The translations under genes were made by a program, and so were the position numbers. Under the pieces are notes generated by a model. The model worked only from the letters and a program-made list of their open reading frames with translations. It did not search any database and was not told the DNA's origin. DNA of 54,449 bases, from contig CAZSPT010000001.1 of NCBI GenBank assembly GCA_964608895.1, positions 1-54,449 on the forward strand, given 5' to 3'. The stretch is from CAZSPT01 sp964608895. GTDB lineage: Bacteria > Patescibacteriota > Patescibacteriia > 2-01-FULL-39-33. Below, in pieces: positions 31,099-40,084 of the stretch. The stretch's first letter is position 1, and each line of letters starts with the position of its first letter.

Positions 31099-33009
31099 CT
31101 AATTACGCTCCGACCGGCTAAACCAATAGTCAAGAATATCCCGAGCGATCGGGGCGGCGCCGGTGCTCCCTTCTCCGCCCTGTTCAACTAAAACAACCAG
31201 ACAAAACTCGGGCTGGCGATAAGGGGCAAAAGCGGCCAGCCAAGCGTGATTTTCTTTTTCTGAATGCCATTGAGCGGTGCCGGTCTTGGCGGCCGCTTCA
31301 ACCGGCAATCCCGCCAAAGAAACCGCCGAACCAGAAATAACCGCTTGGCGCATTCCTTGCCTGACTAATTCAAAATTTTCCGGGCTGATAAAATTATAGT
31401 TAAGCTTACTGGGGACTAAAAGCTCCCGGCGGTCTTCGGGATGAATAATTTCCTTAACCAGCCGAGGACGATAAAGAATGCCTCCGTTAGCAATCGCCGC
31501 GGTAAAATTAACCGCTTGAATCGGAGTAACCAGCAAATCACCCTGGCCAATAGCCAAATGGTAAGTATCGCCAATATACCATTCTTCTCCTTTAATTTGT
31601 TCTTTCCAATCGGGGTTGGGCACCAGGCCGGAATGCTCTCCGGGCAAATCAATTCCGGTCTTCTCGCCTAAACCGAATTCCTTAAAATATGAAGCGATTT
31701 TTACCACCCCAAGACCTGAAAAATCGCGACAACCGCCGCCAAGGCAGTAGAAATAAGTGTTGACCGACTCAGCCAAAGCTTTGATTAAATCGGTTCGGCC
31801 GTGGCCGCCGGCCTTCCAATCCGGAAAAAACCAGCGATCAGCCACCCAAAGACCGCCCCGGCTGACAATTGTCGTCCAGCGGCTGATAATTCCCTCTTCC
31901 AAACCGGCGGCGGCAATTGCCGGCTTGATAATTGAGCCAGAAGGATATTCTCCAGAAACCGCCCGGCGGAAAAGCGGATTTCGGGAGTCGGAAATCAATT
32001 GATAATAATCTTCCTGACTAATCCCCAAGCCGAAAAGATTGTTATCATAACTCGGATAATCAACTAAAGCGAGGACCTCGCCGTTTTCGGGATTAACAAT
32101 AACGACCGCTCCGGCTTTTTCCCGGCCGAGCCGTTCTTCCAAAATCCGATAAACTTCCTTTTGCAACCCAAAATCAACGGTCAAAACCAAATCACTGCCG
32201 CTGACCGGAACTTTTTCGGAAATAATTTTTCGCTCCCGACCAAGAGAATCAACTTCAATTTTTTTCCAGCCGGGCTCGCCCCGGAGAATTTCTTGATAAT
32301 GTTTTTCCAAACCAGTCTTGCCGAAGTTGTCGGTCAAAAGATAATCGCCTTTTTTTCTCTGAAATTCTTCGGCACTGATTTTTCCGACATAGCCGAGAAT
32401 CGGAGAAAAAGCCGACCCGCCAATATAATTTCTCCAGGAATCAACCGCCAAAACCGCTCCCGGCAAATCGGCGCTGGCAATCTTCAAAGCAATCGCTTGC
32501 TGGTAACTGATTCCGGTCTTAATGGTAATCGGTTGAAAATAATATTTGTTTTCTTCAACTTTTTTTCTAATTTCCTCCAAAGGAATTTCAGCGATTTCCG
32601 CCGTCCACTGGAAAATCTTTTGACGTTCCTCCTGATTTACCGGCAAATCAGCCGGAATAATCCGAAGAGAAAATCCAGAAACATTTTCAACCAAAAGCCG
32701 ATTATTTCGGTCGTAAATCACTCCCCGCTGAGCTTGATGGCGCTGGGTCTTGAGACGATTTTCTTCAGCCAGGGCAAAATAATGATCCCCTTGGATAATC
32801 TGGAGATAAAAACTCTTGGCTCCGAGTAAAAACAATCCGGCCAAAGCCAGAAATAGAAAAATTTTTATTTTTCTTTTTGGCAGGGAAAGACCTAAAAACT
32901 CTCGTCCGGAGATGTTTAAAGCGCCCGGAGCGCTTTGTTCAATCCAATCCAGCGAACTATTCCGACCGCTGGAAATATTCTCTCCTTCAAAAAAGGGCTT
33001 AATTTTCAT
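31099..33009 (-). CDS. mrdA: Penicillin-binding protein 2 (elongation transpeptidase)
   Basis: A 636-aa class B PBP that crosslinks peptidoglycan during cell elongation. One membrane helix (about residues 50-68) is followed by the PBP dimerisation domain (RGVIYDRNNRLLVENV) and the transpeptidase domain with SxxK in PSGSIIKP, SxN in SVNTYFY and KTG in AKTGTAQW. All active-site motifs are intact. It ends the mreB-mreC-mreD-mrdA group; rodA is not adjacent. It starts 2 bases after mreD. The 70-base stretch before greA's promoter shows no terminator. Confidence 0.95.
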   Translation of the reverse strand: MKIKPFFEGENISSGRNSSLDWIEQSAPGALNISGREFLGLSLPKRKIKIFLFLALAGLFLLGAKSFYLQIIQGDHYFALAEENRLKTQRHQAQRGVIYDRNNRLLVENVSGFSLRIIPADLPVNQEERQKIFQWTAEIAEIPLEEIRKKVEENKYYFQPITIKTGISYQQAIALKIASADLPGAVLAVDSWRNYIGGSAFSPILGYVGKISAEEFQRKKGDYLLTDNFGKTGLEKHYQEILRGEPGWKKIEVDSLGRERKIISEKVPVSGSDLVLTVDFGLQKEVYRILEERLGREKAGAVVIVNPENGEVLALVDYPSYDNNLFGLGISQEDYYQLISDSRNPLFRRAVSGEYPSGSIIKPAIAAAGLEEGIISRWTTIVSRGGLWVADRWFFPDWKAGGHGRTDLIKALAESVNTYFYCLGGGCRDFSGLGVVKIASYFKEFGLGEKTGIDLPGEHSGLVPNPDWKEQIKGEEWYIGDTYHLAIGQGDLLVTPIQAVNFTAAIANGGILYRPRLVKEIIHPEDRRELLVPSKLNYNFISPENFELVRQGMRQAVISGSAVSLAGLPVEAAAKTGTAQWHSEKENHAWLAAFAPYRQPEFCLVVLVEQGGEGSTGAAPIARDILDYWFSRSERN

Positions 33010-33011
33010 AA

Positions 33012-33539
33012 TTAGCTTAAAAAAATCGGCTTGAATTTCTTAGATAAAATATTTATCACCCAAAAAGCGACCGTCAAAAAAACAATCGTTCCGGCAAGCT
33101 CTTGAACGGCCACTGTCCAGTAAAACCGCTGGATAAAAAAATCACTCCAGCCGGCCAGAAAAAAAAGCGCGTTCAAACCAAGAAACAATAACTGGTAAAC
33201 CGCGGCTCCGAACGCTCCCATAATTACCAAAGAATAAAAGGAACGATTAGTGAAAAAATTAAGAAAAAGAACTTCCAAAATAACCGCAGTCAGAAAAAAA
33301 CTTAAGGCGAAAATTCCGAAAGGCAGACTGGAATAAATATCAAGTAAAAATCCGGCGGTCAGCCCAAAACCAATTACCCAGCGAAAATCAAAAAAATAAA
33401 CCGTTAAAATCAGCCCAATCAGCAAAAAATTCAAATTAGTAAAAAAATTTCCAACCGGATTAAAGCTATCCAAAAGAGCCGTTTGGATTAAAAATAAAAA
33501 AATAATCCCCAAAACAAATAATCCGAGTTTTAGCTTCAT
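33012..33539 (-). CDS. mreD: Rod shape-determining protein MreD
   Basis: 175 aa with five to six membrane helices and little outside the membrane, as typical of MreD. Family assignment rests on the helix pattern, weak motifs (FNLLLIGLILTVYFFDFRW-like segment) and its position between mreC and mrdA. MreD belongs to the elongasome and links MreC to the membrane. Spacing to mreC is 10 bases. Confidence 0.88.
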   Translation of the reverse strand: MKLKLGLFVLGIIFLFLIQTALLDSFNPVGNFFTNLNFLLIGLILTVYFFDFRWVIGFGLTAGFLLDIYSSLPFGIFALSFFLTAVILEVLFLNFFTNRSFYSLVIMGAFGAAVYQLLFLGLNALFFLAGWSDFFIQRFYWTVAVQELAGTIVFLTVAFWVINILSKKFKPIFLS

Positions 33540-33549
33540 CTCAAAAAAA

Positions 33550-34344
33550 TTAAGGAATAACCACCAAAAGATAACTTAAATCGTCAAAAGAAACAATCGG
33601 TGAGAGCAAAGCGGTCTTAAAAACTTCGCTTTCAACTTCCTTAATGGTTTCAATTTCAGCAATCAACAACCCTTTGGGAATTTTCCCTTCCAGGCCGGAG
33701 GTGACGACTAAATCTCCTTCAGCGATTTCTTGGTTTTTTGGAATGTTAGTCATTTCAAAACTGAGGCCGAACCGACCTTCAATCAAACCGGCCGTCCGCT
33801 GGGCGTTTTCAACCGTCGCCGCCACTTTACTCCGATTATCGGTCAACAAAAGAACTTTGCTGGAATATTCTCCGAGCTGATAAATTTTTCCAACCAAAAT
33901 CCCTTGATTAACCACGACCGCCATACCTTCGGCCAAACCATCCCGACGGCCTCGATTTATCACTACCGACTGGGAAAGCGAATCAGAAACTCCGGTAATA
34001 ATCCTGGCTGAAACGAATTCCAGCCGGCGTTGGCGAACAAAATCAAGCTCTTGTTTAAGAATTTCATTCTCAGCTTTCAGCTCGTTAAACTGGGAACGGT
34101 TAAACTGACAGCTACTTAAATTTTCCCGGAGCTCCTGATTTTCGGCAAGCAAATTCCGCCGGCTAAGCCAGTCCTGATGATAATTTTGAGTAACCAGGGA
34201 AACCCGGCGGATTCCCTGCTGAACTGGAGCGAGGCAACGAACCGCCAAGCCCTCAACCGGAGCAAGCCAGCCGAGATAGTGGCTTAACATCACTAAAAAA
34301 ATCACTCCGAATCCAACAGCCGTTAATCTAAAAATTTTCTCCAT
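33550..34344 (-). CDS. mreC: Rod shape-determining protein MreC
   Basis: 264 aa: an N-terminal membrane helix (about 7-25), a coiled coil (about 60-105, ENQELRENLSSCQFNRSQFNELKAENE) and the extracytoplasmic beta-barrel pair with VVINRGRRDGLAEGMAVV, LVGKIYQLGEYSSKVLLLTD and GDLVVTSGLEGKIPKGLLI. MreC is the scaffold that activates PBP2 on the outside. Normal length; 16 bases from mreB. Confidence 0.95.
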   Translation of the reverse strand: MEKIFRLTAVGFGVIFLVMLSHYLGWLAPVEGLAVRCLAPVQQGIRRVSLVTQNYHQDWLSRRNLLAENQELRENLSSCQFNRSQFNELKAENEILKQELDFVRQRRLEFVSARIITGVSDSLSQSVVINRGRRDGLAEGMAVVVNQGILVGKIYQLGEYSSKVLLLTDNRSKVAATVENAQRTAGLIEGRFGLSFEMTNIPKNQEIAEGDLVVTSGLEGKIPKGLLIAEIETIKEVESEVFKTALLSPIVSFDDLSYLLVVIP

Positions 34345-34360
34345 AAATCAGAGAAAATTA

Positions 34361-35401
34361 TTACTCTGAAGAAGAAGGGACGGCAATGTCGTCCAAAAGA
34401 CGCTGGTCGTCCAAAATCACTCCCATTCCTCGGGCGGCGCAAGTTTGGGGATCATCAGCCACCTGAACGGCGACTTCCACATTTTCAGCAATATATTTGT
34501 CCAATCCTTTTAAAAGGGCGCCGCCGCCGGTCAAAATAATTCCCTTTTGATAAATATCGGCGACCAGCTCCGGCGGAGTGGTCTCCAAAGTTGTCTTAAT
34601 CACTTCAAGAATATTCCGAACCGAGTCAGCAATCGCTTCTTGAACCTGGCCGCTGGTCACTATTACCTCTCGGGGCAGTCCAGAAACCGCCTCCCGGCCG
34701 CGCATTTCAATTTCCAAAGGCTCTTTCAATTCAACCGCCGAACCGACTTTAGTTTTAATTTCCTCGGCAACCATTTCGCCGAGCACCAAATTAAACTCAT
34801 TCCGAGCAAACTTAATAATATCCCGATCCAAGGAAAGTCCGGCTATCTTGGAAACCCGCCAGTTAACCACTCCGTCAAGAGAAATAACCGCGGTTTCAGT
34901 TAAGCCGCCGCCAATATTAACAATCATATTGCCGCTCGGGTCTTGAATCGGAATTCGCGCTCCGATGGCGGCGGCAACGATTTTTTCAACCAAAAAAACC
35001 TCAGAGGCCCCGGCTGAAGCAACTACGTCTTCCACTGCCTTTTTTTCAACTTCAGTAACATCTAAAGGAATGCCGACAACCGCTCGAGGCTTGATTGAAA
35101 AAGCAAACCGCCCGGCCTGAACCTGGCCAAAAAAATAACGGAGCATTTTTTCGGCAACTTCAAAATCGGAAATAATTCCACCCTCCAAAGGGGCGCTGGC
35201 CGCAATATGGGGCGGAGTTTTTCCAAGCATCCGACGAGCTTGGTCGCCGACCGCCAAAATCTGATCGGTTCGGTTATTTATCGCCACTACCGAAGACTCA
35301 TTCAGGACTATCCCGCGGTCCTGCTGATAAATCATTGTTTTAGTCGTTCCCAAATCAACTCCTAAATCCCGACTCAATTTCCCAAGAATCTTTTTCAGCA
35401 T
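34361..35401 (-). CDS. mreB: MreB paralog in the mreBCD operon, ATPase residues altered
   Basis: 346 aa with the actin-like fold: phosphate-1 motif GVDLGTTKTMIY, adenosine motif ILTGGGALLKGLD. Two residues that MreB needs for ATP hydrolysis are changed. The usual EEP before AAAIG reads EKI, placing Lys140 where the catalytic Glu belongs. The phosphate-2 motif DIGGGT reads NIGGGL, with Asn162 for the Mg-binding Asp and Leu167 for Thr. It may bind nucleotide and polymerise or cap without hydrolysis. The window has a second, canonical MreB at 42327. The C-terminus adds a Ser-rich tail. It leads mreC, mreD and mrdA. Confidence 0.9.
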   Translation of the reverse strand: MLKKILGKLSRDLGVDLGTTKTMIYQQDRGIVLNESSVVAINNRTDQILAVGDQARRMLGKTPPHIAASAPLEGGIISDFEVAEKMLRYFFGQVQAGRFAFSIKPRAVVGIPLDVTEVEKKAVEDVVASAGASEVFLVEKIVAAAIGARIPIQDPSGNMIVNIGGGLTETAVISLDGVVNWRVSKIAGLSLDRDIIKFARNEFNLVLGEMVAEEIKTKVGSAVELKEPLEIEMRGREAVSGLPREVIVTSGQVQEAIADSVRNILEVIKTTLETTPPELVADIYQKGIILTGGGALLKGLDKYIAENVEVAVQVADDPQTCAARGMGVILDDQRLLDDIAVPSSSE

Positions 35402-35416
35402 AAAAAATCAAACCGC

Positions 35417-36667
35417 TTATTCTTTTCCGACTGGCCGGAAAACAGATTTTTTTATCATCTCCAAAGCCCGATCAAGAGTCATTAACTCGGCTTTTTCGGC
35501 AGTCCGTTTTTTAACTTCCACTTGAATACCGGTCTTGGCGCTAACAACCAGCCGCCAAGGAAGACCGATAAGATCGGCATCAGCGAATTTTTCCCCGGGG
35601 GAAAGCTCGTCCCGGTCATCATAAAGAACTTCTAATCCCGCTTCTTTTAAGGCTTGAAAAACTTTCTCAGCCGCTTCCGGCTGATTCAAAGAAATCAACT
35701 GAACCATAAACGGCGCCAAAGATTCCGGCCAAACAATTCCCCGAGAATCATGGTTAACTTCAACAGCCGCCGCCAAAAGCCGCCCAAGACCAATACCGTA
35801 ACAACCCATGATAATCGGCTTAGTCCGGCCATCCTCAGCGACAAACTCCGCCTTCATCTTCTGGCTGTAATTTTCATCCAGTTTAAAAATATGGCCGGCT
35901 TCAATTCCCTGCCTAACTTTAATCTTAGCTCCGCATTTTGAACAATTTTCAGAATCACCGACTGCTTCTTGGTTGGCCGCCCAATTACAATTAGAACAAA
36001 CAGCCACTTTGTCTTCGCCAGAAGAAGCAAACACCATAAATTCATGGCATTGATTACCGCCGATTGAGCCGGAAGTCGCTTCAACCATTACTGCCTCCAG
36101 TCCGCAGCGCCGGTAAATTCGGAGATAAACCTCAGCCATTTTGGAATAAAACTTCGCCAAATCTTCAGGGTCTGAATGAAAGCTGTAAAGATCTTTCATA
36201 ATAAATTCTCTCACCCGAAGCAAACCGCCGGTCGCCCGAAGCTCGTTCCGAAATTTATTCTGAATTTGATAAAGGAAAAAAGGCAAATCCTTATAAGAAT
36301 TAATCCGTCGCCGGACCAAATCAGTAATCACCTCTTCATGAGTCGGGCCGAGTGCGAGTTCTTTGCCGTGGCGGTCTTTGACGACAAAAAGCGGCGGGTC
36401 AATCGTCTCCCAGCGGCCGGTTTCCTGCCAAAGATTCTTGGGGATTAAAGTCGGCATAAAAAATTCCTGACCGCCGGCGGCATTCATTTCTTCCCGAATA
36501 ATTTCTTCTATTTTTTTAAATACCCGCCAGCCAAGCGGCAGTAAGGTATAAATGCCGGCCGCCAATTGATCAATAAAATCTCCTCTAGCCAGCAGTTTAT
36601 GAGAAACAGAAACCGCTTCTCGGGGAGCTTCTTTTTTAGTCCGGGCAAACAACTGAGATTGGCGCAT
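35417..36667 (-). CDS. proS: Prolyl-tRNA synthetase (short form)
   Basis: Charges tRNA-Pro. Class II motifs are present: motif 1 in GIYTLLPLGWRVFKKIEEIIREEMNAAGGQE, motif 2 in KFRNELRATGGLLRVREFIMKDLYSFH, and motif 3 in GCYGIGLGRLLAA. At 416 aa it lacks most of the editing (INS) domain between motifs 2 and 3, where only a short Cys-rich segment remains (VCSNCNWAANQEA and NCSKCGAKI, four Cys, probably binding zinc). The anticodon-binding domain is at the C-terminus (LEVLYDDRDELSPGEKFADADLIG). Such short ProS forms are common in reduced genomes. Confidence 0.94.
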   Translation of the reverse strand: MRQSQLFARTKKEAPREAVSVSHKLLARGDFIDQLAAGIYTLLPLGWRVFKKIEEIIREEMNAAGGQEFFMPTLIPKNLWQETGRWETIDPPLFVVKDRHGKELALGPTHEEVITDLVRRRINSYKDLPFFLYQIQNKFRNELRATGGLLRVREFIMKDLYSFHSDPEDLAKFYSKMAEVYLRIYRRCGLEAVMVEATSGSIGGNQCHEFMVFASSGEDKVAVCSNCNWAANQEAVGDSENCSKCGAKIKVRQGIEAGHIFKLDENYSQKMKAEFVAEDGRTKPIIMGCYGIGLGRLLAAAVEVNHDSRGIVWPESLAPFMVQLISLNQPEAAEKVFQALKEAGLEVLYDDRDELSPGEKFADADLIGLPWRLVVSAKTGIQVEVKKRTAEKAELMTLDRALEMIKKSVFRPVGKE

Positions 36668-36682
36668 ATGGTTGATTAATCA

Positions 36683-37066
36683 TTATTGGTAAATCTTGTC
36701 ATTTTTATTTTTTTTTGTCAAAAACGGCCCAAAAAACCGCCGCCAGCCCGATTGCCGGGACTCCTGACCCCCGGCCGGCTTATTTTTCTCGGTCGCCAAG
36801 CCGGCAATTACTCTCCAAAGCCGTTCTTTCTCTTGGTTTAAAACCCCGCTTTGACCGTATTCGGCGTTGTGAGCCCGCTGACCCTGATAGCTTGGAGCCT
36901 TTTGGTCAAGATGGATATTTAACCGGCGTCCTTGAAGATAGATATGGAACCGGGGATATCTTCCTTGGCCGAGTCGTCGGGTGTAATTTTCCCGACCAAG
37001 CCGACCGTAACCGGCTCGGCGAACGACTTCAACCGGATTTAAATTTTCCGGAATAGAAATTTTCAT
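36683..37066 (-). CDS. Conserved hypothetical protein of CPR type (127 aa)
   Basis: Begins KISIPENLNPVEVVRRAGYG, continues with RYPRFHIYLQGRRLNIHLDQK and PSYQGQRAHNAEY, then a region that probably aligns with VLNQEKERLWRVI. I recognise this as a small protein widespread in CPR genomes whose function is unknown. It is soluble and basic, with invariant-looking His and Tyr residues. The C-terminal 35 residues are low-complexity and Lys-rich. It lies 15 bases above proS and 33 below rseP in a long operon. Confidence 0.75.
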   Translation of the reverse strand: MKISIPENLNPVEVVRRAGYGRLGRENYTRRLGQGRYPRFHIYLQGRRLNIHLDQKAPSYQGQRAHNAEYGQSGVLNQEKERLWRVIAGLATEKNKPAGGQESRQSGWRRFFGPFLTKKNKNDKIYQ

Positions 37067-37099
37067 AATTCAACCGATATTTAAAAATTAAAAAACGGC

Positions 37100-38452
37100 T
37101 TAAAACCAACTTTTTAAATTATCTAAAAAACCACTGCCGTATTTTAAGATATCCTGGAAAGTAACCACCGCGATTAAAGCCATTAATAAAATAAAACCGA
37201 TATTATTGGCAAGATTCTCCCATTTTGACTTTAAAGCCCGGCCTCTAATTTTTTCAATTCCAAGAAAAAAGAGCCGACCACCGTCCAAAGCCGGAAAAGG
37301 CAAAATATTTAAAATCGCCAAATTTAAAGAAAGAATCGCCGTGAATTGAAGCAAATAGCCAAAACCGAGTCTCGCCATTTGACCGGTCAAAACGGCAATG
37401 CCGACCGGTCCGGCCACTTCAATTCCGGCCGGCGCTCCAGTAATCAAATTCTTAACCAAAACCGCCAGAGCGACAACAATCGTCGCTAGCCAAATAAAAG
37501 TCATCTTAATCCCCTGCCAGATCGCCAAATGCCAAGGATAGCGAACAATCGCTGTTTCCACCAAACTCACTCCGATTCCGACAACCCCTTGATATTCTAT
37601 CACTTCAACCGTTTTAATAAGATCCCGGTCATGGCGCCTGACTGCCACAGCAACTTCCCGTCCTTGGCGGGAAACAAGGTAGTCGTGAAAATCGTCCCAG
37701 CCGGAAACCTTCCGATCGTCAACTTTCAAAATAACGTCGCCGGGCCGAAAGTCAGCCTGATCAGCCGAAGTTTCGCTGATTACTTCAACCACTTGAACCT
37801 CTGGCGGTGAAACCGCCAGTTTGGCGGTTGTTTCGTCCAGAACTGCCGGAATTCCCGAACCAAATCCAATCGTCAGAAGAACAGCGGCTAAAACAACATT
37901 CATCGCTACTCCGGCCGTCAAAATAACCGCCCGCTGCCAAATCGGCCGACTGGCAAAACTGTCGGATTCAGTTTTTGCCTGGCCGTCTTCTCCTTTTATC
38001 TTGACAAATCCGCCGATCGGAATCCAGTTAAGAGAATAAATTGTCGGCCGCTCCTGGACAATCTGCTCCCGGGTTTCGGCTGAATCAGCGCCAGATTCCG
38101 AAATTTTGCCAGACTCTGAATAACCGGCCGTCCGACCCCAAAACCAGCGCCAACTCTTAAACGGAATAATTTTTTCAATTTCAGAAACTTTTTCAGTGAT
38201 AATTTTTTGAACCGCCTGACGACCGTCTTGAAACTTCTTCCAGACCGCCACCAACTCTATTTCCTTTTTTTGGCCGGTCTTTTTTAGTCGCCAGCCCTGA
38301 AATCGGGCTAGGCCGAAAATTCTCGGCGGCAAACCAAAACCAAACTCTTCCACTTTCGCTCCAAAAATTCTGGCGGTGATAAAATGTCCAAACTCATGGA
38401 CAAAAACCAAAATTGAAAGAACAACAATAAGAATTAAAATAGTCACCGCCAT
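37100..38452 (-). CDS. rseP: Site-2 protease RseP with large insertion
   Basis: An intramembrane zinc metalloprotease (450 aa). HEFGH is at residues 19-23 in the first helix, a PDZ domain spans about 195-280 (VVEVISETSADQADFRPGDVILKVD), and the third zinc ligand is in NILPFPALDGGRLFF. RseP-type enzymes cut membrane-bound regulators or leftover signal peptides. Between RIFGLAR and TIYSLNWIPIGG, where most homologs have a few residues, this copy has about 84 (roughly 51-134), with a basic helical first half and a Ser/Glu-rich second half. It starts a base away from frr. Confidence 0.93.
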   Translation of the reverse strand: MAVTILILIVVLSILVFVHEFGHFITARIFGAKVEEFGFGLPPRIFGLARFQGWRLKKTGQKKEIELVAVWKKFQDGRQAVQKIITEKVSEIEKIIPFKSWRWFWGRTAGYSESGKISESGADSAETREQIVQERPTIYSLNWIPIGGFVKIKGEDGQAKTESDSFASRPIWQRAVILTAGVAMNVVLAAVLLTIGFGSGIPAVLDETTAKLAVSPPEVQVVEVISETSADQADFRPGDVILKVDDRKVSGWDDFHDYLVSRQGREVAVAVRRHDRDLIKTVEVIEYQGVVGIGVSLVETAIVRYPWHLAIWQGIKMTFIWLATIVVALAVLVKNLITGAPAGIEVAGPVGIAVLTGQMARLGFGYLLQFTAILSLNLAILNILPFPALDGGRLFFLGIEKIRGRALKSKWENLANNIGFILLMALIAVVTFQDILKYGSGFLDNLKSWF

Positions 38453-38453
38453 A

Positions 38454-39005
38454 CTAAACTTCCATTATTTCAGTTTCTTTTTTTTCTCCAAGCTCCTTGA
38501 TTTTTTTATTGAACTCTCCGGTCTTCTGGTCAAGCTCTTCAATCAACTGATATCTTTCATCTTCGCCGAATTCCTTATTTTTTTCGGCCTCCAAAATTTC
38601 TTCCTTTATTTGATCTCTGGCGGTCCGGAGAGCAATCCGGGCTTGTTCCATTTTTTGATGGAGGCTGGCGGCTGTTTTCTTCCGGGTTTCTTCAGTCATT
38701 TTTGGAAAAACCGCCCGAATTTTATCAGACTCGTTGATTATATCCAACCCTAAATCAGCCGCTACCAAAGCTTTTTCAATTTCTTTAATAATATTTTTGT
38801 CCCAAGGAGTAATAATTAAACTGCCCGGCTGAGGTACTGAAACCGAAGCGAGTTGATTGATCGGAGTTTTTACTCCGTAAGATTCAACCGTTACTCCGTC
38901 TAAAATGGCCGGAGTCGCCCGGCCGATGTTTAAACTGCCGATTTCCTCCTGAAAATGCTCAATGATTTTCTGAAATTTTTCCAAATTGTCTTCAATTATT
39001 GACAT
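38454..39005 (-). CDS. frr: Ribosome recycling factor
   Basis: RRF (183 aa) splits ribosomes after termination together with EF-G. Motifs: HFQEEIGSLNIGRATPAILDGVTVESYG, LASVSVPQPGSLIITPWD, and the C-terminal ARIALRTARDQIKE helix with PKMTEETRKK. It is full length. The usual partners pyrH and tsf are not nearby; it lies between the propeller lipoprotein and rseP. Confidence 0.97.
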   Translation of the reverse strand: MSIIEDNLEKFQKIIEHFQEEIGSLNIGRATPAILDGVTVESYGVKTPINQLASVSVPQPGSLIITPWDKNIIKEIEKALVAADLGLDIINESDKIRAVFPKMTEETRKKTAASLHQKMEQARIALRTARDQIKEEILEAEKNKEFGEDERYQLIEELDQKTGEFNKKIKELGEKKETEIMEV

Positions 39006-39016
39006 AATTTAAATTA

Positions 39017-40084
39017 TTACTTAGCTTTAAAAACCCCGAGATAAACAGTTTCGGAATTTTCCGGATTAATCGCAATTTCATTGGCGATTAAACCGCCATT
39101 AAAAGGAAACTTCCGGGAAGACCAGCTTTTCCCTCCGTCAACTGATTTAACCAGAGAATTCTGGGCGCTGTAGTAAATTTCATTACTGTCTTTGGGATTG
39201 ACGGCAAGCGCCTGAATATCGGCTTCTTTTGAAGCCGGCAAGAGTTCAACCAGCTCCCAATTATCGCCCCGGTCAAGACTTTTAAGCATTCCGTATTGGC
39301 TAACCAAAAATAAACTCCCGGGAGTCGCCGGAGCAACCGCCAATTGGCGGTAATTATGACTGCCGCTATACTGCCGAAGTCCTTCGCCGAGCGACTGCCA
39401 ATCACGGCCGCCGTTCTTAGTCCGATAAATACCGTTTTTAACGGTGGCGGCGTAAATAATCCGGCTGTCATCAGGGTCGCCGACCAAATCAACCACTACT
39501 CCCCGATCAACCCGGTGAATAGTCGTCCAGCTGTAGCCGCCGTCAAAACTTTTAAGAACTTCACCGGCGCTTGAAGAAAGATAAATCATTCCGGGAGCGT
39601 AAAAATCAATCAAAATATCGGTTAAAACCACTTGGTGGTCCTGATGATAATAAATGGTTTCCCAGGATCGCCCGCAGTCATTTGACCGAAAAATCTTATT
39701 TTGGCTAATGGCGTAAAGAATACATTTTGAATTAGGATGAACGGCGATTGACCGAACCCGCTGGCCGGCAAATTCAGAAAACTGCCGCCAACTTTCTCCC
39801 CCGTCATAGCTGTAGAAAATTCCATTGCTTTCAGTCGCCAGATAAAGCGTTTCAAAATCCTGAGGGTCAAAAACAATCCGCCGGACGTCCACTCCTCCGA
39901 TATTTGCCTTTTTTTCTCCAACCGTTGGAATAGCCGCCTTCTGCTCCCAAGTTTTGCCGGCGTCCAAGGATTTCCAAACTCCTTTTTGGCCGCCGCTCGG
40001 CCCGCTGCCGAACCGGACGGTGCAACCGGAAAAAATTATCCCGACCACTAGAATTAATCCGAAAAATTTTAAAAAACTTTTCAT
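39017..40084 (-). CDS. Lipoprotein with seven-bladed Asp-box beta-propeller
   Basis: 355 aa. The signal ends in a lipobox before Cys21 (IFSGC), so it is lipid-anchored outside. Seven Asp-box strands are visible in order: SLDAGKTW, SYDGGESW, SNDCGRSW, SFDGGYSW, TKNGGRDW, SLDRGDNW and SVDGGKSW, implying a sortilin/YCF48-like seven-bladed propeller. Such proteins act as assembly factors or binding platforms; sialidase activity is unlikely because catalytic residues are not apparent. Its ATG overlaps the holB stop by 4 bases, so it is translationally coupled to a replication gene. Confidence 0.85.
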   Translation of the reverse strand: MKSFLKFFGLILVVGIIFSGCTVRFGSGPSGGQKGVWKSLDAGKTWEQKAAIPTVGEKKANIGGVDVRRIVFDPQDFETLYLATESNGIFYSYDGGESWRQFSEFAGQRVRSIAVHPNSKCILYAISQNKIFRSNDCGRSWETIYYHQDHQVVLTDILIDFYAPGMIYLSSSAGEVLKSFDGGYSWTTIHRVDRGVVVDLVGDPDDSRIIYAATVKNGIYRTKNGGRDWQSLGEGLRQYSGSHNYRQLAVAPATPGSLFLVSQYGMLKSLDRGDNWELVELLPASKEADIQALAVNPKDSNEIYYSAQNSLVKSVDGGKSWSSRKFPFNGGLIANEIAINPENSETVYLGVFKAK

